From an uncultured Pelosinus sp. (lineage in GTDB: Bacteria > Bacillota > Negativicutes > Sporomusales > Acetonemataceae), in contig UQPB01000030.1 of assembly GCA_900542835.1 (NCBI GenBank), positions 1-39,567 on the forward strand: 39,567 nt of DNA, written 5' to 3'. The number at the start of each line of letters is the position of its first letter. The first letter of the stretch is position 1. This document shows, in pieces, positions 8,792 through 17,526 of this stretch. A program made the translations under genes and the position numbers. Under the pieces are notes generated by a model, which made no database searches, was not told where the DNA came from, and saw only the letters and a program-made list of their open reading frames with translations.

Positions 8792-9583
8792 TTATATCTG
8801 ATAGTACGCCGGTTTCCGGTCGCGGAAGATATTGATTGATTCACGGATTTTTTCAATGACAGTCATATCAATCTCGCCGGTTTCAATGGCTTCGGCCTCG
8901 CCTAAATGACAAATTGGCTCTCCCCAGGGATCGACTAACAGGGAATTGCCGCCATACTTGGTTTCACCGGCATTGCCGCAGCCGTTAACCGCACATACAA
9001 ACATCTGATTTTCAATTGCCCTGGCAGTAACCAGTGTAACCCAATGCTGTTTTCGCACCAGCGGCCACTGCGCCGGAATAAACAGCAAATCCGTTCCCCG
9101 CAGCGCTGCCGTGCGAATAAACTCCGGGAACCGCACATCATAGCAGATAACGCCTGAGCATCGGATGCCGTCCAAGGCAAAGTTTATAACTTGGCTGCCA
9201 CCGCTAAAATGCCTGTGCTCTTCTGCCGGCGTAAATCCATGTACCTTGTCATACTCGCACACTACCTTGCCCTGCCGGTCAAACGCATATAGCGTGTTGT
9301 AAACATGGCCGCCTTTATAAGTTGCCACAGAGCCGGCGACAATGTTCACCTGCCGTTGGCGGGCGAAGCTGCCAAAGACCTGCCGGGTTCTGGCGCCGTC
9401 GGCATCGGCCATTTCCCGCAGGCCCTCCCGGGGAAAAAAGCCGACGTTCAACGTTTCCGGCAAGACGAGAATATCCGGGTTATCCCGCATCGCTGTTGTC
9501 ATTAGTTCTACTGCCCGCTGAAAATTGGCCTCCGGCTCGCCCATCGCAACATCCATTTGAATTAAGCTGACCCGTTTCTTCAC
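8792..9583 (-). CDS. Carbon-nitrogen hydrolase (nitrilase / omega-amidase-like)
   Basis: The 263-aa protein belongs to the nitrilase superfamily. The catalytic Glu-Lys-Cys triad is visible: E43 in LPETLN, K113 in YDKVHGF and C147 in ICYDVRFPE. Length and motifs fit the amidase branch that includes YafV/omega-amidase rather than true nitrilases. It probably hydrolyses an amide of a small carboxylic acid and releases ammonia. Translation starts at GTG 9583 with AAGGGGGG upstream. It is the first gene of an operon with DUF2848 and an anion permease, directly behind a promoter with an embedded palindrome. Confidence 0.85.
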   Translation of the reverse strand: MKKRVSLIQMDVAMGEPEANFQRAVELMTTAMRDNPDILVLPETLNVGFFPREGLREMADADGARTRQVFGSFARQRQVNIVAGSVATYKGGHVYNTLYAFDRQGKVVCEYDKVHGFTPAEEHRHFSGGSQVINFALDGIRCSGVICYDVRFPEFIRTAALRGTDLLFIPAQWPLVRKQHWVTLVTARAIENQMFVCAVNGCGNAGETKYGGNSLLVDPWGEPICHLGEAEAIETGEIDMTVIEKIRESINIFRDRKPAYYQI

Positions 9584-9641
9584 ATTAGCCCCCCCTTGCT
9601 TCTACTGCAGTATATCCATTGCGGTGTTTGGAATAAGGTAT

Positions 9642-9653
9642 GTGGTATACCAC
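9642..9653 (-). promoter_or_regulatory. Palindromic operator, probably for the GntR/FCD regulator
   Basis: GTGGTATACCAC is a perfect 12-bp palindrome whose TGGT-ACCA core is typical of FCD-type GntR operators. It covers about +1 to +12 of the predicted transcript, so binding would block initiation. Assignment to the regulator at 6039-6719 is inference from proximity and family. Confidence 0.65.
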
Positions 9654-9660
9654 TAATTAG

Positions 9661-9689
9661 AGTATAGCAAATTAACTGAATAAAAACAA
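9661..9689 (-). promoter_or_regulatory. Sigma-A-type promoter of the nitrilase operon
   Basis: Read on the - strand, TTGTTT (9689-9684) and TATACT (9666-9661) are separated by 17 nt. Transcription should begin near 9654, at the edge of the GTGGTATACCAC palindrome. Confidence 0.7.
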
Positions 9690-9732
9690 TGTTGTAATTT
9701 TATTTTTTTAGCGCCGGCCAGTAGGTACAGTA

Positions 9733-11013
9733 TCAGCGTCCGGATGACAGCAGCGGCCAGAGATAAGGCAGGTACAGATAGCGTCCGGCCAGGAACACCG
9801 CCAGTCCGGCCAGCGCCCCGACAACCGCGCCATTAATCCGGATCCAGGCAAGATCTTCGCCAACTTTGTCTTCAATAAATTGATTCAGTTCCCGATCCGA
9901 CAGTGTCCGCAGCGTTTGACCGACGACCTCGCCGATCAGGCGATGCTCGCTGAGCACCACGGCAGCGACGGCATTCTGCAGATGCGGCTCAAACCAATCC
10001 TGCAAAGCAGCATTGACCCGGAAGTCGTCCCAATAACGGCTGACAAAGGCAGCTGCCGCGCTTACCAGTCGGGGTTCAGCCGTCGCTCCCGCCGCCGTCA
10101 GTTCCGTAAGCAGCGGCTGCAGCAGCTCCACCAGCGGAATCCGGTCAATCAGGCCATTTTGCCACTCGGCCAGCGATTGCTGCCAGCGGCTGTTAGACTC
10201 CAATTCGTCCAGCGACTGCTGCAAGCGTTGATTCAGCCACTGCCGCAGCGGATGAGACGGCTGCTCCAGCGCGTCCAGTTCCAGCAGCAGCCTCTGATAC
10301 AGGGAATCTGCCGCCGCATCCAGGTTAATAAAATCAAAGCTGCGCAGGAACGCGCCAACAAGGCGATTCAACGCGCTTTCCCCTGCCGCCTCGCGGGCTG
10401 CCTGCTCAAGCAGCCGGTAAAGAGCCGGTCGCAGGGAGGGACCGGCCGCTGCCCGTTTGACTTCCGCCAGCAGCACGGCTGTCAGGAAATCAGCCCGCCC
10501 GGAACGGATCAGCCGCCTGCCCCATACAGACAGGTAACGATGCAGCGGCAGTTGCCGCAAGCGATTTTCAAGCATAACCGCCAGAGACGCGGCCAATTGG
10601 GGACGCTCCGCCTCCAGCCATTCCTGCATCCCCTGCCGCAGCAAGCGGCAGACAAGCCGCCTGCCGCCGTTCTCCATCCAGTGGACAAGCAGCGAGACCA
10701 GCCGGATTTTCTGCAGTTGCTGCTGCAAAGACTGACGGCTGAAAAACTCTTCCTGCACCATATAGGCCATGGCGCTGACAATCTTGTTGCGGTTGCGGGG
10801 AATAATTGCCGTATGAAAGGCGATCCCCAGCGGCCGCTTAAATAAAGCAGTAACCGCAAACCAGTCGGCTACCCCGCCCACCAGAGCCGCCTCGGCCGTA
10901 CGAAACAAAGCCTCCGCCCAGACCGCGTCACGATAAAACCACCGTAACGCCACTGCTGCCGTAAATAAGATAAAGGAAGCGGCCAGCGCTTTGTCAGCTT
11001 TTCGCCTGTTCAT
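9733..11013 (-). CDS. DUF445 family membrane protein (copy 1)
   Basis: The 426-aa product has an N-terminal membrane helix, then the DUF445 hallmark (GGVADWFAVTALFKRPLG and IIPRNRNKI, about residues 45-80). A long amphipathic helical region rich in Leu, Gln and Arg follows, then a final membrane segment after WIRINGAVVG. Both ends are therefore likely membrane-anchored around a helical domain. ATG 11013 is chosen because GAGGTGA lies about 8 nt upstream; TTG 11019 is too close. It lies 119 nt behind a paralogue (11133-12368) and probably shares its transcript. The function of the family, which includes Bacillus YheB, is unknown. Confidence 0.82.
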   Translation of the reverse strand: MNRRKADKALAASFILFTAAVALRWFYRDAVWAEALFRTAEAALVGGVADWFAVTALFKRPLGIAFHTAIIPRNRNKIVSAMAYMVQEEFFSRQSLQQQLQKIRLVSLLVHWMENGGRRLVCRLLRQGMQEWLEAERPQLAASLAVMLENRLRQLPLHRYLSVWGRRLIRSGRADFLTAVLLAEVKRAAAGPSLRPALYRLLEQAAREAAGESALNRLVGAFLRSFDFINLDAAADSLYQRLLLELDALEQPSHPLRQWLNQRLQQSLDELESNSRWQQSLAEWQNGLIDRIPLVELLQPLLTELTAAGATAEPRLVSAAAAFVSRYWDDFRVNAALQDWFEPHLQNAVAAVVLSEHRLIGEVVGQTLRTLSDRELNQFIEDKVGEDLAWIRINGAVVGALAGLAVFLAGRYLYLPYLWPLLSSGR

Positions 11014-11132
11014 CGTCAATCACCTCGAATATCGCGCCTGCAGAAGCCGGAGCAGATCAGCTTCTGCGTTGTTATTTACCGCCGATAGGCAAGAGTTCCG
11101 CCTGGCGGGAGGCAAAGCCGCTGCCGTCAGTG

Positions 11133-12368
11133 TTAGAGCCAGAAGGTCAGGCAGTAGAGAATACTGCCTGTCAAGCCGCCGATCAGCGAACCGTTAATCC
11201 GGATAAACTGCAGGTCTTTGCCTACCTTGCTTTCAATAAAGGCCGTCAGCTCGGCGTCGCTGAACCGTTCCAGCCGTTCCCGTACCAGGCCGCCAATGCG
11301 GTGATGATGCTCATCCAGAAAGGCACTTAAGGCCTGCTTAATAAGAGTATTTACCTTCAGCCGTTGCAGCGGATCCGCCTGAAAACCGGCCAACAGCTTG
11401 TCAAGCAGGCGGTCAACATAGCGCAACAGCTGCAAAGCCGGCTGCTGCTCCGCCGCCAGCTGCCGCAGCAGCGCTTCGACAGCCCTCAGCGTAATGCCGG
11501 CCGGATCAACTCCGCCCGCAAGCTGACGGGCACTTTCATTAGCAGCGTCACGGGACTGGGCTTGCTCAAGCCGCTGCAGATAAGTGTGAAAACGCTGCCG
11601 CAGGATGCCGGGCAGCGGATGATCCGGCTGCCGCAGCTGCTCCAGCCAGGCCAGCAGCTTGTCCTGCGCCAGAACGGCCAGCGCTGCCGGCGACACGCCT
11701 GCCGCCTGATTAAACAGCTTACGGCGGCTCTTATCAGACTCATAGCTGCTCAGTGCCGCACGCATAAACGCGGTCAGCAGGTCACGAAAGTCATCTGTTC
11801 TGACAATTCCAGCCAGTTCAGCAGCAATAAAGCCGCTGACTTTGCGGTCGGCACCACTTTGCTGCAGCCAGCTGTCGACGCCCCGCAATAGCGGCGACAA
11901 CTGGATAAGCTCCGTATTCTCACGAATAAAGCGGGCAAGAAACCGGGCGACCGCCTGAGGCTCAACCTTTTCCAGAATGTCGGCAATCAGCTTATGCAGT
12001 ATCCGTTTCAGCGTTCTGCTGCCGCCAGCTTCCAGATAGTTCAACAAAACGCCGACAATATCGTACTCGGCAATTTTGCGCTTGATATCTTCTTTGGCCA
12101 GCAATTCCTCCTGTACCATATCGACAATCATCGCAAACAGCCGCTGCCGGTTGCGAGGTATCACTGCGGTCCGCCATGGTATGCCCAACGGCTTGCGGAA
12201 TAAGGCACTGACCGCAAACCAGTCGGCCATACCGCCGACCATGGCGGCGCCAAAGGCACTGACCGCCAGGCCGCCGGCAAAGGAATCCGCATACGGCAGC
12301 GCCACGAAATAAAATATACTGGCGACCACCAGCGTCCCGGTCGCCAGATAGCGGTTTGCGTCAGACAC
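11133..12368 (-). CDS. DUF445 family membrane protein (copy 2)
   Basis: The 411-aa paralogue of the following gene has the same layout: an N-terminal hydrophobic segment, the family block GGMADWFAVSALFRKPLG with VIPRNRQRL, a long helical middle, and the C-terminal FIRINGSLIGG plus membrane helix. The ORF opens further upstream (12464), but GTG 12368 is preferred: GGGTGAT lies 5-6 nt before it and the upstream extension has no family similarity. The two copies have diverged strongly in the helical middle, so the duplication is old. They may work as a hetero-oligomer; this is speculation. Confidence 0.8.
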   Translation of the reverse strand: MSDANRYLATGTLVVASIFYFVALPYADSFAGGLAVSAFGAAMVGGMADWFAVSALFRKPLGIPWRTAVIPRNRQRLFAMIVDMVQEELLAKEDIKRKIAEYDIVGVLLNYLEAGGSRTLKRILHKLIADILEKVEPQAVARFLARFIRENTELIQLSPLLRGVDSWLQQSGADRKVSGFIAAELAGIVRTDDFRDLLTAFMRAALSSYESDKSRRKLFNQAAGVSPAALAVLAQDKLLAWLEQLRQPDHPLPGILRQRFHTYLQRLEQAQSRDAANESARQLAGGVDPAGITLRAVEALLRQLAAEQQPALQLLRYVDRLLDKLLAGFQADPLQRLKVNTLIKQALSAFLDEHHHRIGGLVRERLERFSDAELTAFIESKVGKDLQFIRINGSLIGGLTGSILYCLTFWL

Positions 12369-12480
12369 GATATCACCCACTTCCCGCTGCCGGCCGGCAG
12401 CGCGCCAGACTAAAATACACGGGCAGAATACGGCAGCCCCGCGCCAGCAGCAGTACGCTGCCATCCCTCAAACCGTCGCG

Positions 12481-12590
12481 AAGGCCCAAGATGCCAGGCA
12501 GACCGGTGGCAGCACGCGCAGACAGTACGTTCGCAGCTACGTCGAGAACGCACGCTCCTGCCGAGGCAACAACGCAGATTGGGTCTTCTC
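12481..12590. repeat. Palindromic intergenic element, copy A
   Basis: This is an imperfect inverted repeat of about 110 bp just past the stop of the 12603-13814 gene. Its ends read AGATGCCAGGCAG (12489-12501) and AACAACGCAGATTGGGT (12568-12584). The same two words, with one mismatch each and a similar spacing, recur at 21382-21394 and 21454-21470. Flanks pair imperfectly (GCGAAGGCCCA against CGAGAAGACCCA). It has no coding potential and looks like a REP- or MITE-like unit. Confidence 0.6.
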
Positions 12591-12602
12591 GGCGGTCTGG
12601 CA

Positions 12603-13814
12603 CTAAAGCCAGCGGAAGGCAATATACTCACTCACAATCGTCACCGCATACGCCAAGCCGTACTTCAGCTTCCGCCACCGGTTCAGACTTTCCATGGTAC
12701 GCTCCATGCGCCAGGCAAGAAATCGCTGCCGCCCCGCTTTAAGCAATAAGCGCTCAATTTCCCGCCTCCCTTCCGGATCGGTCTGGTTGCCTATCTTGCC
12801 GTAATGGCGGATCAGATCGCGCATTTCGAGCTCGATATCGCGCTTATAGCGTTCCATGCGATACATGATATTCTCACTGGCAGATTGCAGTTTATTGACC
12901 GCTTTACCGGTCAGAAACTGATACAGCCAGCGGGGAATATTCACCAACACCAGACTGATACCGATAATGACCAAAGACAGAAAAAAGTAGCGGGAAAAAC
13001 TAAACGTGATGTTGTCAATGGCAAAATAATCGCGCAGCAATATCACGATCGCCGACACGCCAAGGGCAATGCCGGACAAGAACAGCGCGTCCGCCCACTG
13101 CAGACGGTAAATCGCCCGCTGGTATCGCTCCGGCGTCCGCGGCCGGTAAGCGGAATGAACGGTAGTTTGAGCTTCCTGCGACAGCGGATGCAGGTGCAGC
13201 GTGATAAAACCCTTGTCAGTGCCGGCGGCAATGACACAAAAGTCACTGGCCCGCGGCTCGCCGCTGGCATCATGAAACAGCGCGTGAACTTCGCGGCGGC
13301 GGCAATTGCTCCAGTAGCGGGAAAAATCCACCCGCAGGCTGCCGCCGTCCCCTCTCAGCTCAATTCCCGGTCTGACAGCGACCGGATTCAGCAGAAAACC
13401 GATGATATTCAACAGATAGTATGTAAGCTTTTCGGTAATAAAATCCGGCAGCAGCGGCATTCGTAAAAAACGCACCGTTTTCCACTTCAGCTGCAGCGTT
13501 GAAGTGCTGTGATCGTGCCAGGCATCGCTCAGCTCGGCCTCGATCAGCATCTGCATATAATAGCGGCTGATCACCTGAATATTGATCATATTGCCGTCCT
13601 CAAATTCCACCGACAGATAGCGAATAAAGCGGTGACGGAGAAACTCCTGACGCAGCCAGGCGTTAACGGCTTTTTCGGCAATAATCAGCCGGCCGCCTTC
13701 CGTATCCAGCCGGTAAGACTGATGCGGCGCCGGCCAAATGTCCTGCGCCGGCTCGGCGCCGCCGGCTTTTAGTTTTTTGCCCAGCAGCCTCAGCCCCTGC
13801 AAAAATTCCCGCAT
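12603..13814 (-). CDS. Uncharacterised membrane protein
   Basis: The 403-aa product belongs to no family I recognise. Residues 1-240 are soluble-looking and mixed alpha/beta, with a basic start (GLRLLGKKLKAGG). Two clear membrane segments lie at about 248-268 and 280-302. A strongly charged helical stretch follows (about 315-375, many Arg/Glu) and a short hydrophobic C-terminus. The RBS GAGAGGAGG lies about 8 nt before ATG. It starts 3 nt after the broken metallo-beta-lactamase gene and precedes the two DUF445 genes on the same strand, so these genes probably form one transcription unit. The function is unknown. Confidence 0.65.
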   Translation of the reverse strand: MREFLQGLRLLGKKLKAGGAEPAQDIWPAPHQSYRLDTEGGRLIIAEKAVNAWLRQEFLRHRFIRYLSVEFEDGNMINIQVISRYYMQMLIEAELSDAWHDHSTSTLQLKWKTVRFLRMPLLPDFITEKLTYYLLNIIGFLLNPVAVRPGIELRGDGGSLRVDFSRYWSNCRRREVHALFHDASGEPRASDFCVIAAGTDKGFITLHLHPLSQEAQTTVHSAYRPRTPERYQRAIYRLQWADALFLSGIALGVSAIVILLRDYFAIDNITFSFSRYFFLSLVIIGISLVLVNIPRWLYQFLTGKAVNKLQSASENIMYRMERYKRDIELEMRDLIRHYGKIGNQTDPEGRREIERLLLKAGRQRFLAWRMERTMESLNRWRKLKYGLAYAVTIVSEYIAFRWL

Positions 13815-13817
13815 GCT

Positions 13818-14346
13818 TCAACCTCCTCTCATCCGCTGGCGGCAGCGGAACCTACAACGCTTGAACAAGGCTACGGGATCATTGACAGTCCGTCTCACCC
13901 GGCCGGCTTCCTCCAAATAGCGGATGTGGGCGATCGCCTCACCGGTGGCAAACCACTGCGGCGGCGGCGGAAACTCGGCAAAGCAGCGGCAGCGTATATC
14001 CCAGTGCATCTTAGCCGCTACCTGATAAGCATTGAGCTCGCCGCCGCGCAATATTGCTTCCACTTCCGCCAGCCGCAGCTGATGATGCTGCTGCAGTTCG
14101 GCAATACGGCTCCGCCAGCCGGCAATCGGCGTCCGGTGGGCCGGCAGCACCCTATCGGCAGCAAGCGCCGCCAGCTTCTCCAGACTGGCTTGGTAATGCC
14201 GCTAAACACTCCGGCCGGTCAAGGCCTGTATCGATCAGCAGGCACCGCTCGCCGCCATTTATCCAGTATGCGTTGACATATTTGAGCGGGTTCTTGGGCA
14301 GCGGCACCTCGATGCGGTAAATTCTTTCAGCAACCTCGTCAACCAT
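13818..14346 (-). pseudogene. Metallo-beta-lactamase-fold hydrolase with deleted core
   Basis: The ATG at 14346 has a good RBS (GGAGG) and encodes about 48 residues of a normal MBL-fold N-terminus (IYRIEVPLPKN, LLIDTGLDRPECLAAL). The frame then changes, and from about 14195 a second frame continues as the family's C-terminal part (YQASLEKLAAL, VLPAHRTPI, then the winged-helix tail seen in these hydrolases) to TGA at 13818. The section of roughly 150 residues that should lie between is absent. It would carry the HxHxDH zinc motif and the later His/Asp ligands. An internal deletion with net frameshift therefore inactivates the gene. An assembly error at about 14200 is the main alternative. Confidence 0.75.
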
Positions 14347-14410
14347 GAATGTTCCTCCATATTGGCCAAATCAGCTGTCTATATTGTAGCATATTGTCAG
14401 GACCATGGGA

Positions 14411-14454
14411 AAAGGGGAAGACTGCCGCCGTAGCTGCGCGGAGTCTTCCCCTTT
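14411..14454 (-). terminator. Probable terminator after pfkA
   Basis: A 13-bp perfect stem (14411-14423 with 14442-14454) and 18-nt loop lie 74 nt beyond the pfkA stop. The T tract on the - strand is weak (the stem itself ends CTTT, then TCCC), so efficiency is uncertain. Confidence 0.5.
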
Positions 14455-14527
14455 CGGTTTATCCTGTCAGCCTAAAAAAAAGACAGGAAAAGCGCCGCCC
14501 GCTGACTTAGGCCTGCAGCTTAGCTTG

Positions 14528-15490
14528 CTAGATCGCCAGAATATCAATTAACCGGTACAGTTCGAGATCAACCGGCTTTTTAGCGGTTATGGCTTCATCA
14601 AAGTCGATTCCGACAATATCGCCTTTAACACTGGCGACCATTTGACAGCTCACCTGGCTCAGCAGCAACTCCACCGCTTTGGCGCCCATGCGGCTGGCCA
14701 AATCGCGGTCGAACGCTGTCGGACTGCCGCCTCTGAGCAAATGGCCGAGAATTGTCGGCTTGCATTCAAATCCAGTCTGGGCTTTAATTTGTTTTGCCAG
14801 TTCAATTCCCCTGATCGCACCTTCGGCGGCGACAATAATCGAATGCAGCTTCCCTTGTTTAAACCCTTTGACGACTTTCTTGCATACCGCCGCCACATCA
14901 ACCGGATACTCGGGGATGACAACCGTCTCCGCCCCGCCGGCAAGTCCGGCCGACAAGGCAATAAACCCGGAATCCCGCCCCATAACCTCAACGACAAAGG
15001 TCCGTTCATGCGAGGTAGCGGTATCGCGGATCTTGTCAATCGCGTCAACGGCGGTATTGACGGCGGTGTCAAAGCCGATCGAGTAGTCGGTACCGTTAAT
15101 ATCGTTATCAATAGTGCCGGGAATGGCGATAACCGGAAGCTGGTACTCCTCGGCAAACAGCTTGGCTCCTCTGAACGATCCGTCCCCGCCGATTACCACT
15201 AGTCCCTGCAGCCCATAGCGTTCGACATTGGCAAATGCCTGCGCCCGTCCCAGCTCAGTCCGGAATTCTTCGCAGCGGGAGGTGCGCAAAACCGTTCCGC
15301 CCCGCTGAATAATATCGGCTACCGAGCTGCGGTCCATCGGCGCCATATCGCCTTCGACAAAACCGGTATAGCCGCGCTTAATCCCGACTACCTCCAGCCC
15401 GTGATAAATCGCTTTTCTGACAACCGCACGCACGGCGGCATTCATGCCGGGCGCGTCGCCGCCGCTGGTTAAGACAGCTATTTTCTGCAT
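14528..15490 (-). CDS. pfkA: ATP-dependent 6-phosphofructokinase
   Basis: The 320-aa product has the standard bacterial PfkA length. It phosphorylates fructose 6-phosphate to fructose 1,6-bisphosphate, the committed step of glycolysis. Visible signatures are TSGGDAPGMN (8-17), the ATP-type GGDGS (101-105) and PGTIDND (124-130), in which D128 is the catalytic base. ATG 15490 is chosen because GGGAGG lies 7 nt upstream and it gives the canonical N-terminus; the frame extends to 15517. A TATAAT at 15590-15595 upstream is a likely -10 box. A second, PPi-type phosphofructokinase is encoded at 24270-25481. Confidence 0.96.
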   Translation of the reverse strand: MQKIAVLTSGGDAPGMNAAVRAVVRKAIYHGLEVVGIKRGYTGFVEGDMAPMDRSSVADIIQRGGTVLRTSRCEEFRTELGRAQAFANVERYGLQGLVVIGGDGSFRGAKLFAEEYQLPVIAIPGTIDNDINGTDYSIGFDTAVNTAVDAIDKIRDTATSHERTFVVEVMGRDSGFIALSAGLAGGAETVVIPEYPVDVAAVCKKVVKGFKQGKLHSIIVAAEGAIRGIELAKQIKAQTGFECKPTILGHLLRGGSPTAFDRDLASRMGAKAVELLLSQVSCQMVASVKGDIVGIDFDEAITAKKPVDLELYRLIDILAI

Positions 15491-15589
15491 TGTAAGCCTC
15501 CCCGCAGCCTGTGTCATCTTCTGTTACAGAGGTATTTCCCGCTATCGCGGCAATATCCTGCCTGTCAAACGAAAAAACCGGTTCTGTCG

Positions 15590-15622
15590 ATTATATGCTG
15601 CCTTGCCCGTTTCCGCGGTCAA
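15590..15622 (-). promoter_or_regulatory. Candidate pfkA promoter
   Basis: On the - strand TATAAT (15595-15590) is a perfect -10 box, but the best upstream hexamer TTGACC (15622-15617) is 21 nt away, longer than normal. It may depend on an activator or use another -35. Confidence 0.35.
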
Positions 15623-15663
15623 CCCGCTGCCGCATTCCGAACGTTTACGGCAGTCCGCCCCGT

Positions 15664-16614
15664 TCAAGCCTCCAGAATAGTCTCAATCGTCTCCAAAACA
15701 TCCTCACTCAGTCGTACGTCAACAGCCTTCATATTTTCTTCCAACTGCTCCGGACGGCTGGCACCAACAATTGCCGAAGCGACATTGGGATGAGACAGGA
15801 TCCAGGCCAGACTAAGATTGGATAACGGCAGTCCAAGCTCCCGGGCCAGCGCGGCCAGCTTTTCCAGGCGGTTAAAATTAGCTTCACTGAAATAGCGTTC
15901 GACAAAAGGAGCTGTGCGCGGATCGGCGGCGCGGCTACCGGCCGGCACCGGCTGCCCCTGGCGGTATTTCCCCGTCAGCATCCCCTGGGCCAGCGGCGAA
16001 AAGACAATTTGGCTCAAGCCGTTTTTGGCACAAACAGGAGCGACCTCCTCCTCAATATAGCGGTTAAACAGATTGTAAGCAGGCTGATTAACAATAATCC
16101 GGTCGAGCAGGTATTTGTCAGCCAGGCCGAGGGCTTCCGTTATCTGGGCCGCCGTCCATTCACTGACGCCGGCATAAAGAATCTTGCCTTGACGAATCAA
16201 ATCATCAATTGTCCGCAGGGTCTCATACAAAGGGGTCTGCGGATCAAAGCGGTGGCAATAAAAGATATCGACATAATCCGTGCCTAACCGTCGCAGACTG
16301 GCATGAAGCTGTTCAAAGACATGCTTGCGGGAAAGGCCCTTATCGTTGACACCATCCCCCATCGGCCAAAACGCCTTTGTCGCCAGCACAAACGAGTCAC
16401 GCGGATAAGCGGCCAGCGCTTTGCCAACGACTTTTTCGGCTTCACCCCTGGCGTAAACATTAGCCGTGTCAAACGAATTGACACCTGCCGCATAGGCGGC
16501 ATGAATAACCGCAGCCGCCGTGGCACTGTCAGTGGTATTGCCGTACGTCAGCCAGCTGCCAAGGCTGAGAACGCTTACACTCAGTCCGCTGCTTCCTACT
16601 CGCCGGAATTTCAT
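15664..16614 (-). CDS. Aldo/keto reductase
   Basis: The 316-aa NADPH-dependent reductase is of the Kv-beta/YghZ-like branch. The catalytic tetrad is seen as D49 and Y54 (FDTANVY), K80 (ATKAF) and H121 (FYCHR). The C-terminal VGASRPEQLEEN segment fits the NADP phosphate-binding loop. The start is ATG 16614 with AGGAGGAG upstream, although the frame extends to 16641. It lies 27 nt after the EamA permease stop on the same strand, so the two are probably co-transcribed. The physiological substrate is unknown; detoxification of aldehydes is common for this family. Confidence 0.88.
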   Translation of the reverse strand: MKFRRVGSSGLSVSVLSLGSWLTYGNTTDSATAAAVIHAAYAAGVNSFDTANVYARGEAEKVVGKALAAYPRDSFVLATKAFWPMGDGVNDKGLSRKHVFEQLHASLRRLGTDYVDIFYCHRFDPQTPLYETLRTIDDLIRQGKILYAGVSEWTAAQITEALGLADKYLLDRIIVNQPAYNLFNRYIEEEVAPVCAKNGLSQIVFSPLAQGMLTGKYRQGQPVPAGSRAADPRTAPFVERYFSEANFNRLEKLAALARELGLPLSNLSLAWILSHPNVASAIVGASRPEQLEENMKAVDVRLSEDVLETIETILEA

Positions 16615-16641
16615 CAAAATCTCCTCCTCATTTTTGCACAA

Positions 16642-17526
16642 TTAGCCGCTACGGGGTGCCTGCCTGTCAGGCGGCTGCCGCGACGCCGTTTGCAGGCAGC
16701 GCAGCGTCACTGCCGTCAGGATAATGCCGCCGCCGAGCATTGCCCACATACCCGGAACCTCGCCTAAAACCAGAAACACCCAGACCGGATTCAGCACTGG
16801 CTCAATCGCGCCGATCAGAGCCGTTTCAATTGCCGTCAGCTGCTTGATTGCAATGGAATAGCAGGTATAGGCTAATCCCAGCTGGACCACGCCCAGCAGT
16901 ACTAAATTGAACCAGCCCTGCGGTCCCGGCGTTGCGTCAAACATAAACGGCAGTCCGATCAGCGCAGTCAGCAGATTGCCCAGCAATACGGTACCGAACG
17001 GCGACGCATCCTTTTGCTTGCGCATGCACAGGCAGAAGGCCGCCAGCGCCGCGCCGCTGACCGCGCCGCAAATATTGCCAAGCAGGCCGCCGGCTGACAG
17101 CTGATCGAGAAAGAACAGACCCATGCCGCCGCCGATTGCGCCGATGGTTGCCCAGTCGGCCACTGTCGGTTTCTCATTCAGGAACCAGGCCCCAAATAAC
17201 CCTACATACAGAGGCATCGTATATTGCAGCAGAATCGCATTAGCCGCGGTCGTCAGTTTAGTTGCACCGACAAAAGAGATGACGGTGACCGCATAGGCTG
17301 CTGCGCCGCCAAGCTGGGTTCTTGACCAGGACAAGCTCTGACCGCGGAACGCCAGCCGGATCACGACTGCGGCGACCGCGCTGCGGAAGCCGGCTATAGC
17401 GACGGGGTGCCAGTCAACGCCCTTAATCAACAGTCCGCCCAGGCTCCACAGCAAATTAGTGAGAATCATCAGCCAGACCGCCTGCCGATGCGGCGAACCG
17501 GCATAGCGCTGCCAGGATTCAATCAT
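16642..17526 (-). CDS. EamA/DMT-family permease
   Basis: The 294-aa protein has ten hydrophobic segments arranged as two five-helix EamA repeats, the drug/metabolite transporter layout. A typical TAIETALIGAIEPVLNPVWV stretch lies in the second repeat. The RBS AAGGAGA precedes ATG 17526. It probably exports or imports a small metabolite across the inner membrane. Its only close partner is the downstream aldo/keto reductase, which does not reveal the substrate. Confidence 0.85.
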   Translation of the reverse strand: MIESWQRYAGSPHRQAVWLMILTNLLWSLGGLLIKGVDWHPVAIAGFRSAVAAVVIRLAFRGQSLSWSRTQLGGAAAYAVTVISFVGATKLTTAANAILLQYTMPLYVGLFGAWFLNEKPTVADWATIGAIGGGMGLFFLDQLSAGGLLGNICGAVSGAALAAFCLCMRKQKDASPFGTVLLGNLLTALIGLPFMFDATPGPQGWFNLVLLGVVQLGLAYTCYSIAIKQLTAIETALIGAIEPVLNPVWVFLVLGEVPGMWAMLGGGIILTAVTLRCLQTASRQPPDRQAPRSG

